Below are positions 26,735-36,962 of a stretch of DNA of 64,000 nt, in pieces. A program made the position numbers and the translations under genes. Under the pieces are notes generated by a model that ran no database searches, was not told the DNA's origin, and worked only from the letters and a program-made list of their open reading frames with translations. How positions within the stretch are numbered: the stretch's first letter is position 1; each line of letters begins with the position of its first letter. The stretch comes from Oscillospiraceae bacterium (GTDB taxonomy: Bacteria; Bacillota; Clostridia; Oscillospirales; Oscillospiraceae). The DNA is taken from positions 1 to 64,000 of the forward strand of contig JAFXXH010000007.1 of assembly GCA_017542425.1 (NCBI GenBank), written 5' to 3'.

Positions 26735-27931
26735 ATGGTAATGATTCGAATAAGCGGAACAAAGCTGATTTTTTTCAAAAAACAGGGCGCTTCTTTTGCC
26801 AGTTTTTTGCCCTTATTATTCTTTTTAGCAAATCTTTACAGACTGACTGGGCACTCGGTAATGCCATATTTTGTGACATTATATGCTGCCGGGGTGTTTG
26901 GGCTTTTGAAGCTTCTCTTGGACAAAAAGTGCAGAAATCCTGTATTTTTTCTGTTTTTTGGCGTTTACATGCTCTCAGGAATCTTGAATGGCCTTGTCGT
27001 TGGCAACTCGGATTACAATGACTTTTTTCTGAACCTCTTGTTGTTTGGCGTGACGGTGACCATGTTCGCTTATCCCATGACATACCTTCAGGGTGTGGTG
27101 TTCTTTTACATTTCCATAGCCGCGTTCCTTCCGGCATATTTCGGTGGTATCAGCACCGGCCTGGTTCTGACCAGCAGCGGCAACTATATTTCCGTTTTGC
27201 TTGTGTTGACCGCGGCGATGTATTACATTGCCCTCCAGAACTCCGGAAGAGCAGTTCGGATTTATGATCTTTTTCCCGCCCTGCTGAGCTATCTCTTATC
27301 CATTTGGGGGAGAGGCAGAGGCGGAATCGTGGCCTGTCTGTTCCTGTTTGTCATGATGATGATCTATTATGGACGGCATGTCGTTCGGAAAAAGAACGCC
27401 AGATTTCTGATTGCTGTTTTGGTGTTGTTTGCAGTCGCGGCTGTCGTTCTGATTGGTGATGTGGATTTCCTGGATTATTTTATGAATCTGGGAAAGTGGC
27501 GCACACGCGGGACGGATAACACGGCGCGCCTGTTGATTTGGGATTCCTATTTTGATAAAATGGGAGAGAGCGCCGTGTATGTGTTCGGAGGAGCTCCGTT
27601 GGATGAGATTCCGAGGATTAGTGCCTACGGCGGCAACACGCACAACAGTTTTCTTCAGCTTCATGCCACAAATGGTGTGTTGACCTTGGTATTCGTTTTT
27701 GTGCTGTTTGTCTATGCGCTTGTTCACGAGGTCAGACATGGTCAGACTATGTTGGCGATTGCGTTGCTCACCTTGTTCATTCGCGGCATGACCGATAAGT
27801 TCATTTTTGGACAATATGGAATGCCGGTCATGCTCTACCTTGTTTTTTACCCTTTTTATAGTTTTTTCGTTAAAAGGAAGGCAGTTGCCCCTGAAGGGAT
27901 AGACCTGGTGGAAAGGATGGAACAGGTATAA
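26735..27931 (+). CDS. Wzy-like polysaccharide polymerase
   Basis: A 398-aa integral membrane protein with about 10-11 helices and a long external loop around residues 255-310 (GTDNTARLLIWDSYFDKM and GGNTHNSFLQLHATNG). The H-N-S/F pattern in that loop is typical of O-antigen ligase/polymerase (Wzy/WaaL) enzymes. Together with the flippase two genes on, it defines a Wzx/Wzy-dependent assembly route. No good ribosome site precedes the ATG at 26735; ATG at 26741 is an alternative. Confidence 0.8.
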   Translation: MVMIRISGTKLIFFKKQGASFASFLPLLFFLANLYRLTGHSVMPYFVTLYAAGVFGLLKLLLDKKCRNPVFFLFFGVYMLSGILNGLVVGNSDYNDFFLNLLLFGVTVTMFAYPMTYLQGVVFFYISIAAFLPAYFGGISTGLVLTSSGNYISVLLVLTAAMYYIALQNSGRAVRIYDLFPALLSYLLSIWGRGRGGIVACLFLFVMMMIYYGRHVVRKKNARFLIAVLVLFAVAAVVLIGDVDFLDYFMNLGKWRTRGTDNTARLLIWDSYFDKMGESAVYVFGGAPLDEIPRISAYGGNTHNSFLQLHATNGVLTLVFVFVLFVYALVHEVRHGQTMLAIALLTLFIRGMTDKFIFGQYGMPVMLYLVFYPFYSFFVKRKAVAPEGIDLVERMEQV

Positions 27932-27932
27932 C

Positions 27933-29042
27933 ATGAAATCCTATACAATGAGAGATGCCTGCTTTGCGTGTACGACCCCATATCAGATTATCGGAGCGAT
28001 CGAGATTACTCATGCGCTGCAATTGGATGCCGATCTGTACATTTTTGGGGTTTTTCCTAATTCTCAGACGGTGGCGGACAGGCTGAAAAGCTATCATGTC
28101 TTTCACGATGTATATGTAGTGGATACTAAGAGATTTGGCATGGGAAGTCGGATAAGCTTGGGGCTGCATTTCCTGTTTGCGGAAAAGACGGTCAGCTTCT
28201 TTCTTCCAAAAGATATTTGCTATAAAACATTTTATTCTTCCAGCAGAGCGTTAAAAAAAGTTATCCTAATGGGTGTGCTCAAAAAACGAAATCCGGAAAT
28301 GAACCGCGTGATTTATGAGGATGGTATGGGCACATACATCAACAGTTCGCATCCTCTGAATGCCTCCCCTTTGATGAAAAAGTTGGAGTGGTTTCTGGGG
28401 TGGGAGATCGACGATCCCAAACGAACCCGTATGATTGCGCATGTACCGAGACTGGTGGAGCCGCCGGCGTTTCTTCATGGGACGGAGGTCGGACAGATGC
28501 CCGGCTTATATTCAGATCCGGGCACGATTGAGATGCTGAACGATGTTTTTTCGGTGGACGATGAAAAACGAATTGATGAACGCTATATCCTGTTTGACAC
28601 ACTGAGACCGAATCCTGCAGTGATGTCCGACGAAGATTTTTCCATTTTGGATGCGTGCTACAGCAGGATCATGCACTGCGTCGGTGCGGAGAACATCGTA
28701 TGCAAGCCACATCCGCGCAGCAGAAAAGCACAGGATGTGGGGCTCCGGCTCTATACCAGCCAGGAGCTGCCGATGGAGGTTTTGTATGCCGGAATGACGG
28801 ACCTGGAAAAGCGGGTCCTGATTTCCTATACATCTTCCGCCATGTTTACACCCAAGCTCCTGTTTGGAAAGGAACCCTGTGTCATTAGTCTTCACAGAAT
28901 GCTGAAGGAGAAAAGGGGCAGTATTTTGTTTGAGGAAATGTATGAAAAAATGAAACAGGAGTATTCAGTTCCGTCCCGTATTGCTGCACCGGAAAGCCTG
29001 GATGAGTTGGAGATGGTTTTGAAGTCGATAGAGGACATTTGA
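27933..29042 (+). CDS. GT52-type (sialyltransferase-like) glycosyltransferase
   Basis: A 369-aa enzyme with the sialyltransferase motif set of GT52 and related families: N-terminal CFACTTPYQIIGAIEI, the D/E-D/E-G motif YEDGMGTY, the HP motif CKPHPRS and the Ser motif SYTSSAMFTP. These bind the CMP-sugar donor. With the CMP-nonulosonate synthetase in the same locus, it is the likely transferase for the legionaminic-type sugar. It is the only recognisable classical glycosyltransferase in the 35-kb locus. Confidence 0.8.
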   Translation: MKSYTMRDACFACTTPYQIIGAIEITHALQLDADLYIFGVFPNSQTVADRLKSYHVFHDVYVVDTKRFGMGSRISLGLHFLFAEKTVSFFLPKDICYKTFYSSSRALKKVILMGVLKKRNPEMNRVIYEDGMGTYINSSHPLNASPLMKKLEWFLGWEIDDPKRTRMIAHVPRLVEPPAFLHGTEVGQMPGLYSDPGTIEMLNDVFSVDDEKRIDERYILFDTLRPNPAVMSDEDFSILDACYSRIMHCVGAENIVCKPHPRSRKAQDVGLRLYTSQELPMEVLYAGMTDLEKRVLISYTSSAMFTPKLLFGKEPCVISLHRMLKEKRGSILFEEMYEKMKQEYSVPSRIAAPESLDELEMVLKSIEDI

Positions 29043-29047
29043 ACGAG

Positions 29048-30454
29048 ATGGGTAATAATACAAAAGCTCTGAAATCCGGTTTCTGGTATATTTTGTCAAA
29101 TTTGGCCGTCCGGGGGATGGCCTTGATTACGACGCCGATTTTTTCAAGACTGCTCACGCATGAACAATACGGCCAGTACAGCAATTTCAATTCCTGGACG
29201 AACATTGCTGTGATTCTGGTGACCATGCGCATGGAGGCCAGTCTGATCAGCGCCAAATTTGACTTCAAAGACAAACTGGATCAATATAATCGATCGCTGA
29301 TTGCATTGACGACCCTGATGACGGTCGTATGGGCACTGGTTCTGAATGTTTTTTCGGGGTTCTTTACCGAGCAGCTGCAGGTTGGAATCCTGTATGCCAA
29401 CCTGATCCTGCTGTATTGTTTCGCCCATGGCATTGTCAATCTCTTTCAGATCAATGAGAGATTCCACTATCGTTACAAGCGTTCGGTACTGGTTTCCGTT
29501 GTCATCGCGGTCTCCTCGACTGTGGTATCCATTCTTCTGGTACTCACGATGCAGGACAAGTTTGCGGGCCGGGTGTTTGGACATGTGATTCCTCTGGCCG
29601 TGATCACTTGTGTGCTGCTGTATTTGTTTTTTAAAAAGAGCAGATCGATTGATCCGTCCGTGTGGCCATACGCCCTGAAGATCAGCCTGCCGTATGTGCC
29701 GCACCTCATGTCCCTGCAGGTACTGAATTCTGTGGATCGTATTATGATCACCCGGATCTGCGGTGCTGCGGACAACGCGATGTATACAATTGCCTATACA
29801 TGTGGCCACATGGTGACCCTTCTCATGACCTCCATGAACGGCGCGTTTGCTCCCTGGCTGGCTGAACAGCTGCACGAGGGGAGAACGGATGAGACCCGTC
29901 GGGTATCCAGGTACTATGTTCTGCTCTTCTCGGTGCTTGCGGTTTTTATGATGCTTTTGGCCCCTGAGATCCTCTTGATCATGGGTGGGAAAAGCTATCT
30001 TGATGCAAAATATGTGATGCCCCCTGTGGCGATGGGCTGCGTCTGTCAGTTCATATATACGCTCTATGTCAATGTAGAACAGTTCAAAAAAAAGACCGTC
30101 TGGATGGCGGTGGTCAGTTGCGGAGCTGCTCTGCTGAACTATGGCCTGAATGCCCTTCTTATTCCGCGCTACGGATATATTGCGGCGGCCTATACCACAT
30201 TGGCGGGATACCTTTTCCTCCTCATTGCGCACTTCTTCATCGTTTACAAATTGGGCGAACAGCATACGTTTGACAATCGCTTTATCGTTCTGCTGACATG
30301 CGTAATGTTTTTGACGACACTGGGAATCAATTATCTTTACGATTATTCGCCCTTGCGATATATCATCATTGGGATTGCCGGTGTTATCTTGGCGATTACA
30401 CTTTATTGGAAACGACAATTTGTTTGGGGGATCGTGAAAAGAATCCTCCATTGA
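29048..30454 (+). CDS. Wzx-type oligosaccharide flippase
   Basis: A 468-aa MATE/MOP-superfamily membrane protein with about 12-14 helices. It begins KSGFWYILSNLAVRGMALITTPIFSRLLTHEQYGQYS, which is characteristic of polysaccharide flippases. It would move undecaprenol-linked repeat units across the membrane. ATG at 29048 follows GAGGACA; a TTG at 29039 overlapping the previous stop is less likely. Confidence 0.92.
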   Translation: MGNNTKALKSGFWYILSNLAVRGMALITTPIFSRLLTHEQYGQYSNFNSWTNIAVILVTMRMEASLISAKFDFKDKLDQYNRSLIALTTLMTVVWALVLNVFSGFFTEQLQVGILYANLILLYCFAHGIVNLFQINERFHYRYKRSVLVSVVIAVSSTVVSILLVLTMQDKFAGRVFGHVIPLAVITCVLLYLFFKKSRSIDPSVWPYALKISLPYVPHLMSLQVLNSVDRIMITRICGAADNAMYTIAYTCGHMVTLLMTSMNGAFAPWLAEQLHEGRTDETRRVSRYYVLLFSVLAVFMMLLAPEILLIMGGKSYLDAKYVMPPVAMGCVCQFIYTLYVNVEQFKKKTVWMAVVSCGAALLNYGLNALLIPRYGYIAAAYTTLAGYLFLLIAHFFIVYKLGEQHTFDNRFIVLLTCVMFLTTLGINYLYDYSPLRYIIIGIAGVILAITLYWKRQFVWGIVKRILH

Positions 30455-30470
30455 ACCAAGGAGAGAAACG

Positions 30471-31679
30471 ATGTTTTTTTTGGATCAGTTTATTGCACAG
30501 CATGTGACAAAACGATCGGCATCCATGTTTCTGCCGGATCTGCAAGCCAATCGGGATACGCTCCTGGAGCGGGTCGAAGGGAGATCTGTGCTGGTGATCG
30601 GCGGCGCGGGGAGCATCGGCTCCTCCTTCATCAAAGCTATTCTGCCTTATCATCCTGCCTCTCTGGTGGTAGTCGATCTCAACGAGAACGCGCTGGCCGA
30701 ACTGACGCGGGATCTGCGTTCCAGTTCCGGCGTATCCCTTCCCGGAGACTATGTGCCCTATCCGATGGATTTTGCCTCGCCGGTCTTTCGGAAAATGTTC
30801 CTCAGTCGAGGCGGATTCGACATTGTGGGGAACTTTTCCGCCCACAAACATGTGCGATCGGAAAAAGACATTTTTTCGATCGAAGCACTGCTGCAAAACA
30901 ATGTGCTGCATGCCAGGACTTTGCTCGACCTGCTCACGGAGCATCCGCCAGAGGTGTATTTTTGTGTGTCCACAGATAAGGCGGCAAATCCCGTGAATAT
31001 CATGGGGGCTTCCAAGCGGATTATGGAAGACGTGATTTTCAGCTATTCCGAGCGTTTTCCCGTCAAGACAGCGCGATTTGCCAACGTGGCCTTTTCCAAC
31101 GGTTCACTTCCGGCCGGTTTTTTGGCACGGATTGCAAAATTGCAGCCGCTGTCCGCACCTTCAGACGTGCGGCGCTATTTTGTGTCCCCGGAGGAGTCCG
31201 GACAGATCTGTCTTCTCTCCTGCATTCTGGGTGAGAATCGTGCCATCTTTTTTCCAAAGCTTGACCAGGCACAGATGATGACGTTTGATGCGATCGGCAC
31301 AGAACTGCTGAAAGTGCATGGCTATGAGGTCCTGGCGTGCTCTTCAGATGCGGAAGCCATTGAAAAAGCCAAGGATTTGAAGAACGGAAGCAAATTGTAT
31401 CCGGTTCACTATTCTGTCTCTGACACATCCGGGGAGAAGGCGTTCGAGGAGTTCGTGACGGAAAATGAGACAGCCGATCTCCATCGTTTCCGGTCTCTGG
31501 GTGTCATCACCGGAAAGGGGATCCCGGATCAGGGTGCGATTACGGCACTGTTTCGAGAACTCCATGCGGCATTTACGCAAACCGTAACAACAAAGGAAGA
31601 GATTGTGGCGATCATGCAGACGTATCTGCCCAATTTCAATCATATCGAAACCGGAAAGTCGTTGGATAGCAAGATGTGA
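30471..31679 (+). CDS. legB: Nucleotide-sugar 4,6-dehydratase of nonulosonate pathway (LegB-like)
   Basis: A soluble 402-aa SDR enzyme: GGAGSIGSSF (NAD binding), FSAHKHVRSE, and the catalytic STDKAANPVNIMGASKR with Met at the Tyr position. A C-terminal extension of about 100 residues follows. In legionaminic acid synthesis LegB makes the 4-keto-6-deoxy intermediate from GDP-GlcNAc. The assignment rests on the genes that follow (aminotransferase, guanylyltransferase, acetyltransferase, 2-epimerase, synthase, cytidylyltransferase). Donor specificity cannot be read from sequence. Confidence 0.8.
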   Translation: MFFLDQFIAQHVTKRSASMFLPDLQANRDTLLERVEGRSVLVIGGAGSIGSSFIKAILPYHPASLVVVDLNENALAELTRDLRSSSGVSLPGDYVPYPMDFASPVFRKMFLSRGGFDIVGNFSAHKHVRSEKDIFSIEALLQNNVLHARTLLDLLTEHPPEVYFCVSTDKAANPVNIMGASKRIMEDVIFSYSERFPVKTARFANVAFSNGSLPAGFLARIAKLQPLSAPSDVRRYFVSPEESGQICLLSCILGENRAIFFPKLDQAQMMTFDAIGTELLKVHGYEVLACSSDAEAIEKAKDLKNGSKLYPVHYSVSDTSGEKAFEEFVTENETADLHRFRSLGVITGKGIPDQGAITALFRELHAAFTQTVTTKEEIVAIMQTYLPNFNHIETGKSLDSKM

Positions 31680-31714
31680 TTCTGTCCATGGCGAGAGCAA
31701 GAAAGGTGATGAGG

Positions 31715-32893
31715 ATGGCTCAGTATATTCCGTTGTCCGTTCCCAACTTTGAAGGGAATGAGAGAAAGTATGTGGACGACGCGCTGGATCAGGGGTGGGT
31801 CTCCACCGGCGGCGCATATATTACGAAACTGGAGCAGGAACTGGCGCGGTTTCTCCGTGTGGAAAACGTGGCGGCCTGCCAGAGCGGAACATCTGCCCTG
31901 CATCTTTCTTTGGTCGAGGCGGGTGTCAGGCCCGGGGATGTGGTTCTTGTACCGCCTCTGACGTTCATTGCGGCGGTCAACCCTGTCAAGTACCAGTTTG
32001 CTACACCTGTGTTCATTGACTGTGACGACAGCTTCTGTTTGGACCCGGTGAAACTGCGTGCGTTCTGCGAGGAAGCTTGCGCGTGGGATGGGGAGGTGCT
32101 CCGGCACAATGGCGCTGCGGTAAAAGCGATCGTTGTGGTCCATGTGTTCGGCAACATGGCCGACATGGAGTCCATCATGGAGACGGCGGAGCGCTACCAC
32201 ATTTGCGTCATCGAGGATGCCACCGAGGCGCTTGGAACGTATTATACGGAAGGTCGCTATGCGGGACGCTATGCGGGCACCATCGGCGACTTTGGTTGCT
32301 ATAGTTTTAACGGAAATAAGATCATTACGACAGGCGGGGGTGGAGCGGTCACAGCCAGGAATCCGAAAACCGTGGATCACATCCGTTTTTTGTCCACGCA
32401 GGCCAAGACAGACCCGCATTACTACATCCATGATGAAGTCGGCTACAACTATCGGATGACCAATCTTCAGGCCGCCCTGGGTGTGGCGCAGCTGGAGGAA
32501 CTGCCGGAGTTCATTCGGCGAAAACAGCGAAACTATGAACGGTACAAGTCGGTATTTGAAGGTTTTGAATATGGGATTCTGATGCCATTCAGAGTGGGAA
32601 CAAGTTCAAATCGGTGGTTTTACAGCCTTTGCATAGACCGTGAGAGCATCAAAGTCTCCATGCGCGAGATCATTCTTGCCTGTCATGAGAAAGGCTTTGA
32701 GACCCGCGCCATCTGGGGATTGATTCATGAGCAGAAGCCCTATCAAGGAGAAGAGACCTATCGTTTGGACAAGGCACCCTATTATGCCAGTCGCATTTTG
32801 AATATTCCTTCCAGCACGCAGATCACGGAGGATGAGATCAGATATGTGGCAGCTGAGGTGAAGCGCTTGCTTGGGTCTTTTGCAAATGGATAA
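31715..32893 (+). CDS. legC: DegT-family aminotransferase (LegC-like)
   Basis: A 392-aa PLP aminotransferase: CQSGTSALHLSLVEAGV, VIEDATEALGTYY and the lysine loop SFNGNKIITTGGGG. It starts MAQYIPLSVPNFEGNE, close to LegC/PseC-type proteins. It should aminate C4 of the LegB product. ATG at 31715 is 8 nt after AAAGG. The downstream gene begins inside its last codons. Confidence 0.87.
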   Translation: MAQYIPLSVPNFEGNERKYVDDALDQGWVSTGGAYITKLEQELARFLRVENVAACQSGTSALHLSLVEAGVRPGDVVLVPPLTFIAAVNPVKYQFATPVFIDCDDSFCLDPVKLRAFCEEACAWDGEVLRHNGAAVKAIVVVHVFGNMADMESIMETAERYHICVIEDATEALGTYYTEGRYAGRYAGTIGDFGCYSFNGNKIITTGGGGAVTARNPKTVDHIRFLSTQAKTDPHYYIHDEVGYNYRMTNLQAALGVAQLEELPEFIRRKQRNYERYKSVFEGFEYGILMPFRVGTSSNRWFYSLCIDRESIKVSMREIILACHEKGFETRAIWGLIHEQKPYQGEETYRLDKAPYYASRILNIPSSTQITEDEIRYVAAEVKRLLGSFANG

Positions 32894-33932
32894 TCTGCAG
32901 CAGTTTCTGGGCAGGTGGGAGTTGTCGGTTTCGGAAGCGATGCAACGCATCGACCAGAATGCCGGTGGGATTTTGTTTCTGACAGATGAAGCGGGGACCC
33001 TGAAGGGCTGTCTCACGGATGGGGATGTAAGACGTTTTTTGCTTTCCGGCGGAAAAATGTCGGACCGTGCGATGGATGCGGCGAATCTGTCTCCGCGTTC
33101 TGCAAAAACCATGGAAGAAGCAAAAATCCTGTACCACAAAAAGAATTATATCGCCATTCCGGTCGTTGACGAAAATGGAGGAGTTGTGGACCTGTTCAAT
33201 GGGAGTCCAAGGTCGCAAAAGCGGCGAAGAAAGCCGTTGAATATGCCCGTGGTCATCAATGCAGGCGGGAGAGGGACGCGCCTGGATCCGTTTACAAAAG
33301 TGCTGCCCAAGCCGCTGATTCCGGTTGGGGATTTGCCGATCATCGAATTGATTATGCAGGAGTACCAATCCTACCATTGTGATTCGTTTCACATCATTGT
33401 AAATTATAAGCGCGATCTCATGAAAGCGTATTTTGCGGACAACGAGAACCGTTATAACATTTCGTGGTATGATGAAGAGAAACCCCTGGGGACCGGCGGC
33501 GGCCTGAGCTTGCTGAAAGGGAAATTGCAGGATACGTTTTTCTTTGCGAACTGCGACGCGCTCTTGACGGCAAACTACGAGAGCATGGTTCGATTCCATA
33601 AGGAAAACGGAAATGTCATCACCATGGTCTGTGCTTATAAAAACCTGAATATTCCATATGGCGTTGTGGAGATGGGCGCAAACGGCATCATCGAGAGGAT
33701 GCAGGAAAAACCGCTTATTTCTTTTTTAACGAATACAGGTATCTACATCGTGGAACCGGAAGTCATTGACGATGTGGAAAATGACGTTGCGATCGGTTTC
33801 CCGGATATTGTGGAAAAACAGAGGCAAAAAGGCAGAAAAGTTGCGGTATTCCCTGTCAGCGAGAGTGAGTGGATGGATATGGGTCAGTTACCGGAACTGG
33901 AAAAAATGCGTGTCAAGCTCTTTGGGGCGTGA
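32886..33932 (+). CDS. ptmE: CBS-domain sugar-1-phosphate nucleotidyltransferase (PtmE-like)
   Basis: A 348-aa protein with an N-terminal CBS pair (about 10-110, GILFLTDEAGTLKGCLTDGD) and a C-terminal nucleotidyltransferase. The latter has GGRGTRLDPFTKVLPKPLIP and FFFANCDALL (metal Asp). This domain order matches PtmE, which makes GDP-glucosamine from GlcN-1-P for legionaminic acid in Campylobacter. It suggests GDP-linked intermediates here. The start overlaps the aminotransferase by 8 nt. Confidence 0.85.
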   Translation: MDNLQQFLGRWELSVSEAMQRIDQNAGGILFLTDEAGTLKGCLTDGDVRRFLLSGGKMSDRAMDAANLSPRSAKTMEEAKILYHKKNYIAIPVVDENGGVVDLFNGSPRSQKRRRKPLNMPVVINAGGRGTRLDPFTKVLPKPLIPVGDLPIIELIMQEYQSYHCDSFHIIVNYKRDLMKAYFADNENRYNISWYDEEKPLGTGGGLSLLKGKLQDTFFFANCDALLTANYESMVRFHKENGNVITMVCAYKNLNIPYGVVEMGANGIIERMQEKPLISFLTNTGIYIVEPEVIDDVENDVAIGFPDIVEKQRQKGRKVAVFPVSESEWMDMGQLPELEKMRVKLFGA

Positions 33933-33977
33933 CGGCAAGATAGAAATCGATTTCATGCGGATTCGGAGATGGTGCTA

Positions 33978-34619
33978 ATGAAAAAACTGGTGATCGTAGG
34001 CTCCGGCGGTTTAGCCAGAGAGGTGGAATGGCTTGTAGAACGGATCAATGCCGTAGAACCCGAATGGAATTTTCTGGGGTTTATTGACCACAATACGGAT
34101 GCAGAACATGTGATCGGGGACGACTCCTATGTCTTCAATTGTTCTGAGGAGCTGTATGTGTCGATTGCCATTGGTTCCCCCGAAATTCGCAAAAGGATTT
34201 TCGAAACGTACAAGGCAAATCCAAACATTCACTATGCGAACCTGATTGATCCGAGCGTCCTGTTGTCCAGGCGTGTTCAGTTGGGTGAAGGAAACATCAT
34301 TTGTGCGGGGACCGTCCTGACGGTGGACATCACGATCGGCAGCCACAATCTCATTAATTGGGACTGTACGATCGGGCATGATGCTGTGATCGGCAGTTTT
34401 GTTACACTCAATCCAAGCGTGAATGTTTCGGGGAACGTCCGTCTGAGTGATGGCGTGAATGTGGGCACAGGAACGCAGATTATTCAGGGGCACAGCATCG
34501 GCAGAAATACGGTCGTCGGCGCTGGTGCGGTGGTCAATTGTGATCTTCCTGACAATTGTACTGCTGTTGGGACTCCGGCCAAAGTGATCAAAAGGCGGGG
34601 GGGTGCCGAAAATGGTTGA
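33978..34619 (+). CDS. legH: NeuD/PglD-family acetyltransferase (LegH-like)
   Basis: A 213-aa protein. The N-terminal Rossmann-like half is KKLVIVGSGGLAREVEWL, then hexapeptide repeats NLINWDCTIGHDAVIGSFVTLNPSVNVSGNV and the end AVGTPAKVIKR. In this pathway position it should N-acetylate the 4-amino group of the diamino sugar. ATG at 33978 is preferred over 33969 on ribosome-site spacing. Confidence 0.85.
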   Translation: MKKLVIVGSGGLAREVEWLVERINAVEPEWNFLGFIDHNTDAEHVIGDDSYVFNCSEELYVSIAIGSPEIRKRIFETYKANPNIHYANLIDPSVLLSRRVQLGEGNIICAGTVLTVDITIGSHNLINWDCTIGHDAVIGSFVTLNPSVNVSGNVRLSDGVNVGTGTQIIQGHSIGRNTVVGAGAVVNCDLPDNCTAVGTPAKVIKRRGGAENG

Positions 34620-35631
34620 CACAGGATCCATGTCCATGCCCCGGACGCTGATCATAGCCGAAGCAGGCGTAAATCATAACGGCAGTCTGGAACTGGCCAA
34701 GCGGCTGGTGGAAACGGCAAAGGACTGCGGCGCAGATATCGTCAAGTTCCAGACCGCTAAACTGGACTCCCTTGTATCCAGATCCGCTCGTATGGCGGAG
34801 TATCAAAAGAGAAACATCGGTATGGAGGAGAGCCAGAAGGAGATGCTGCGCAAGCTCTTGCTTTCGTTTGACGACTTTATCGAACTTGCGGATCACTGCA
34901 AAAGAGTCGGGATTCATTTTTTGTCTACGCCTTTTGACATAGAGAGCATCCGCTTTTTGAACGGGATGCAGGACATTTGGAAGGTACCGTCCGGGGAGAT
35001 TACCAATTATCCGTACCTTGTGCAAATCGCCGGGACAGGAAAGCGCGTGATCCTTTCCACCGGAATGGCGGAGATGGCAGAGATCGCTGCGGCAGTCCGG
35101 GTTCTGGAAGAGCACGGCACAAAGGATCTCACCATTTTACACTGCACCACAGAGTATCCCGCGCCGATCCAGGATGTGAATCTGCGCGTCATGGAGACGC
35201 TTCGGGAACGCTTTGGATATCCCGTGGGCTATTCTGACCACACCCAGGGGATCGAGGTGCCGCTGGCCGCAGTCGCGCTGGGAGCCTGCGTGATCGAAAA
35301 GCATTTTACGCTGGATCGAAAACTGCCCGGGCCGGATCACAAGGCAAGTCTGGAGCCCCATGAACTGAAAGCCATGGTGAATGGGATCCGGAAGATAGAG
35401 CAGGCCATGGGTTCTGCGGAAAAGCGACCTTCCGAAGCGGAGATACGCAATCGCAGCGTGGCGCGCAAGAGCATTGTGGCCAAAAAGCGGATCGGTGTCG
35501 GCGATGTGCTGTCTTCGGACAACATCACCACAAAGAGGCCGGGTACGGGCATCGATCCAATGCGGTGGAACGAAGTGATCGGGACGAAAGCGATCCATGA
35601 TTTTGATGAGGATGCGTTGATCGAGATATGA
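34612..35631 (+). CDS. legI: N-acetylneuraminate/legionaminate synthase (NeuB/LegI-like)
   Basis: Condenses a 6-deoxy diamino-hexose or ManNAc with PEP to form a nine-carbon acid. It has 339 aa: an N-terminal TIM barrel with IIAEAGVNHNG, KFQTAKLDSL, FLSTPFD, GYSDHTQG and IEKHFTLDR, and a C-terminal antifreeze-like SAF domain (SIVAKKRIGVGDVLSSDNITTKRPG). The ATG at 34612 lies 8 nt after a run of G and overlaps the preceding stop. Confidence 0.93.
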   Translation: MVDTGSMSMPRTLIIAEAGVNHNGSLELAKRLVETAKDCGADIVKFQTAKLDSLVSRSARMAEYQKRNIGMEESQKEMLRKLLLSFDDFIELADHCKRVGIHFLSTPFDIESIRFLNGMQDIWKVPSGEITNYPYLVQIAGTGKRVILSTGMAEMAEIAAAVRVLEEHGTKDLTILHCTTEYPAPIQDVNLRVMETLRERFGYPVGYSDHTQGIEVPLAAVALGACVIEKHFTLDRKLPGPDHKASLEPHELKAMVNGIRKIEQAMGSAEKRPSEAEIRNRSVARKSIVAKKRIGVGDVLSSDNITTKRPGTGIDPMRWNEVIGTKAIHDFDEDALIEI

Positions 35632-36824
35632 AAAAGCTTGCGGTTGTGACGGCGACAAGAGCGGAATACGGGCTCCTTGCGCCTGTGATCCGCTCCTTGC
35701 GTACATATGAAACTGATGCGTTGAAGATCGAACTGATTGTCACCGGTACGCATCTGAGCGAACAGTATGGTCAAACGGTTTCAGACATCGATGTGCGGAT
35801 CGACCATAAGATTCCTGTTTCCGTTCGATCCGATACAGAACTGAGCATTTCTTCGAATCAGGCGGAAGTGCTGGTGAAATTTACAGAACTGTTTCTGACG
35901 GAGCGGTATCAGGCGGTCCTTCTGCTGGGCGACCGCTATGAGACGCTTGCGGTGGCGATTGCGGCAGGAAACACCAGGACGCCTGTCTTTCATCTGTGCG
36001 GCGGGGATACGACGGAAGGCGCTCTGGACGAGTGGATCAGGCATTCGATCACAAAGATCAGCTACCTGCACTTCGTGACGAATGAGGAAAGCCGCAAGCG
36101 GGTGATCCAGTTGGGAGAAGATCCTGCCAGAGTGTTCAACTATGGTTCCACCAGCATCGACAACATCCTTTCCGTTTCAAATCTGACGAAAGCGGAGGCG
36201 CTGGAGCGCGTCGGGCTTCCGGACTGCCGCTATGCGCTCTGCACCTACCATCCGGTCACCATGGGAAGCGGCAGCGTGGACGGCCAGATCGAGGCGTTTT
36301 TGGAGGCGGTTCAGGCTTTCCCGGAACTGGAATTCATCGTCACGAAGTCCAACGCCGATCTGGGCGGGGCCAGGATTAATGCAATGCTGGATGATGCGCA
36401 GACCAGGTTGGCCAATCTGCATGTGTTTGCCTCGTTGGGGCTCAGACGCTATCTTTCTCTGATGAAATATGCCGAGTTTGTCTTGGGCAATTCTTCCAGC
36501 GGCATTGTAGAAACCCCGGCCTTCCATGTCCCCACTGTGGATATCGGAGACAGACAAAGAGGGCGACTGGGATCGGAGAGCATCATTCATTGCGGGGAAA
36601 CTGCCGCAGAGATTGTCGATGCGATCCGGCTGGCTATGTCTGTGGAACACCGACACAAATGCCAAAGTGTCATCAGCCCATACGGCGACGGCCATGCAGC
36701 GAAACGAATTGCGGCAAAGACGGTGGAAATCGTTCAAAACAGGATAATCGATCTCAAAAAGACTTTTTTTGATTTGGAAAACAGAGAAACAACAGCGCGA
36801 ACAATCCGGCAGGAAAGAGTGTAA
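35628..36824 (+). CDS. legG: NDP-sugar hydrolysing 2-epimerase (NeuC/LegG-like)
   Basis: A 398-aa GT-B-fold epimerase that releases the nucleotide while inverting C2. Motifs: TATRAEYGLLAPVI, LLGDRYETLAVAIAA, LCGGDTTEGALDEWIRHSITKISYLHF, and the C-terminal LGNSSSGIVETPAF. It overlaps the synthase by ATGA, as expected for consecutive steps. The product is a 2,4-diacetamido sugar for the synthase if LegB, LegC and LegH act upstream. Confidence 0.92.
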   Translation: MKKLAVVTATRAEYGLLAPVIRSLRTYETDALKIELIVTGTHLSEQYGQTVSDIDVRIDHKIPVSVRSDTELSISSNQAEVLVKFTELFLTERYQAVLLLGDRYETLAVAIAAGNTRTPVFHLCGGDTTEGALDEWIRHSITKISYLHFVTNEESRKRVIQLGEDPARVFNYGSTSIDNILSVSNLTKAEALERVGLPDCRYALCTYHPVTMGSGSVDGQIEAFLEAVQAFPELEFIVTKSNADLGGARINAMLDDAQTRLANLHVFASLGLRRYLSLMKYAEFVLGNSSSGIVETPAFHVPTVDIGDRQRGRLGSESIIHCGETAAEIVDAIRLAMSVEHRHKCQSVISPYGDGHAAKRIAAKTVEIVQNRIIDLKKTFFDLENRETTARTIRQERV

Positions 36825-36962
36825 AGTCAAGAAAGGCTGACAATGAACTGCGTGGAAGCTGGTAACTGAGATACGCAGCACTGTGGGTACTCAGGATCTG
36901 TTCGCATTGAAAGGGCACTGTATCTGCGGATACGTGGAAAGCTATCAGGAGGTACGCACCAT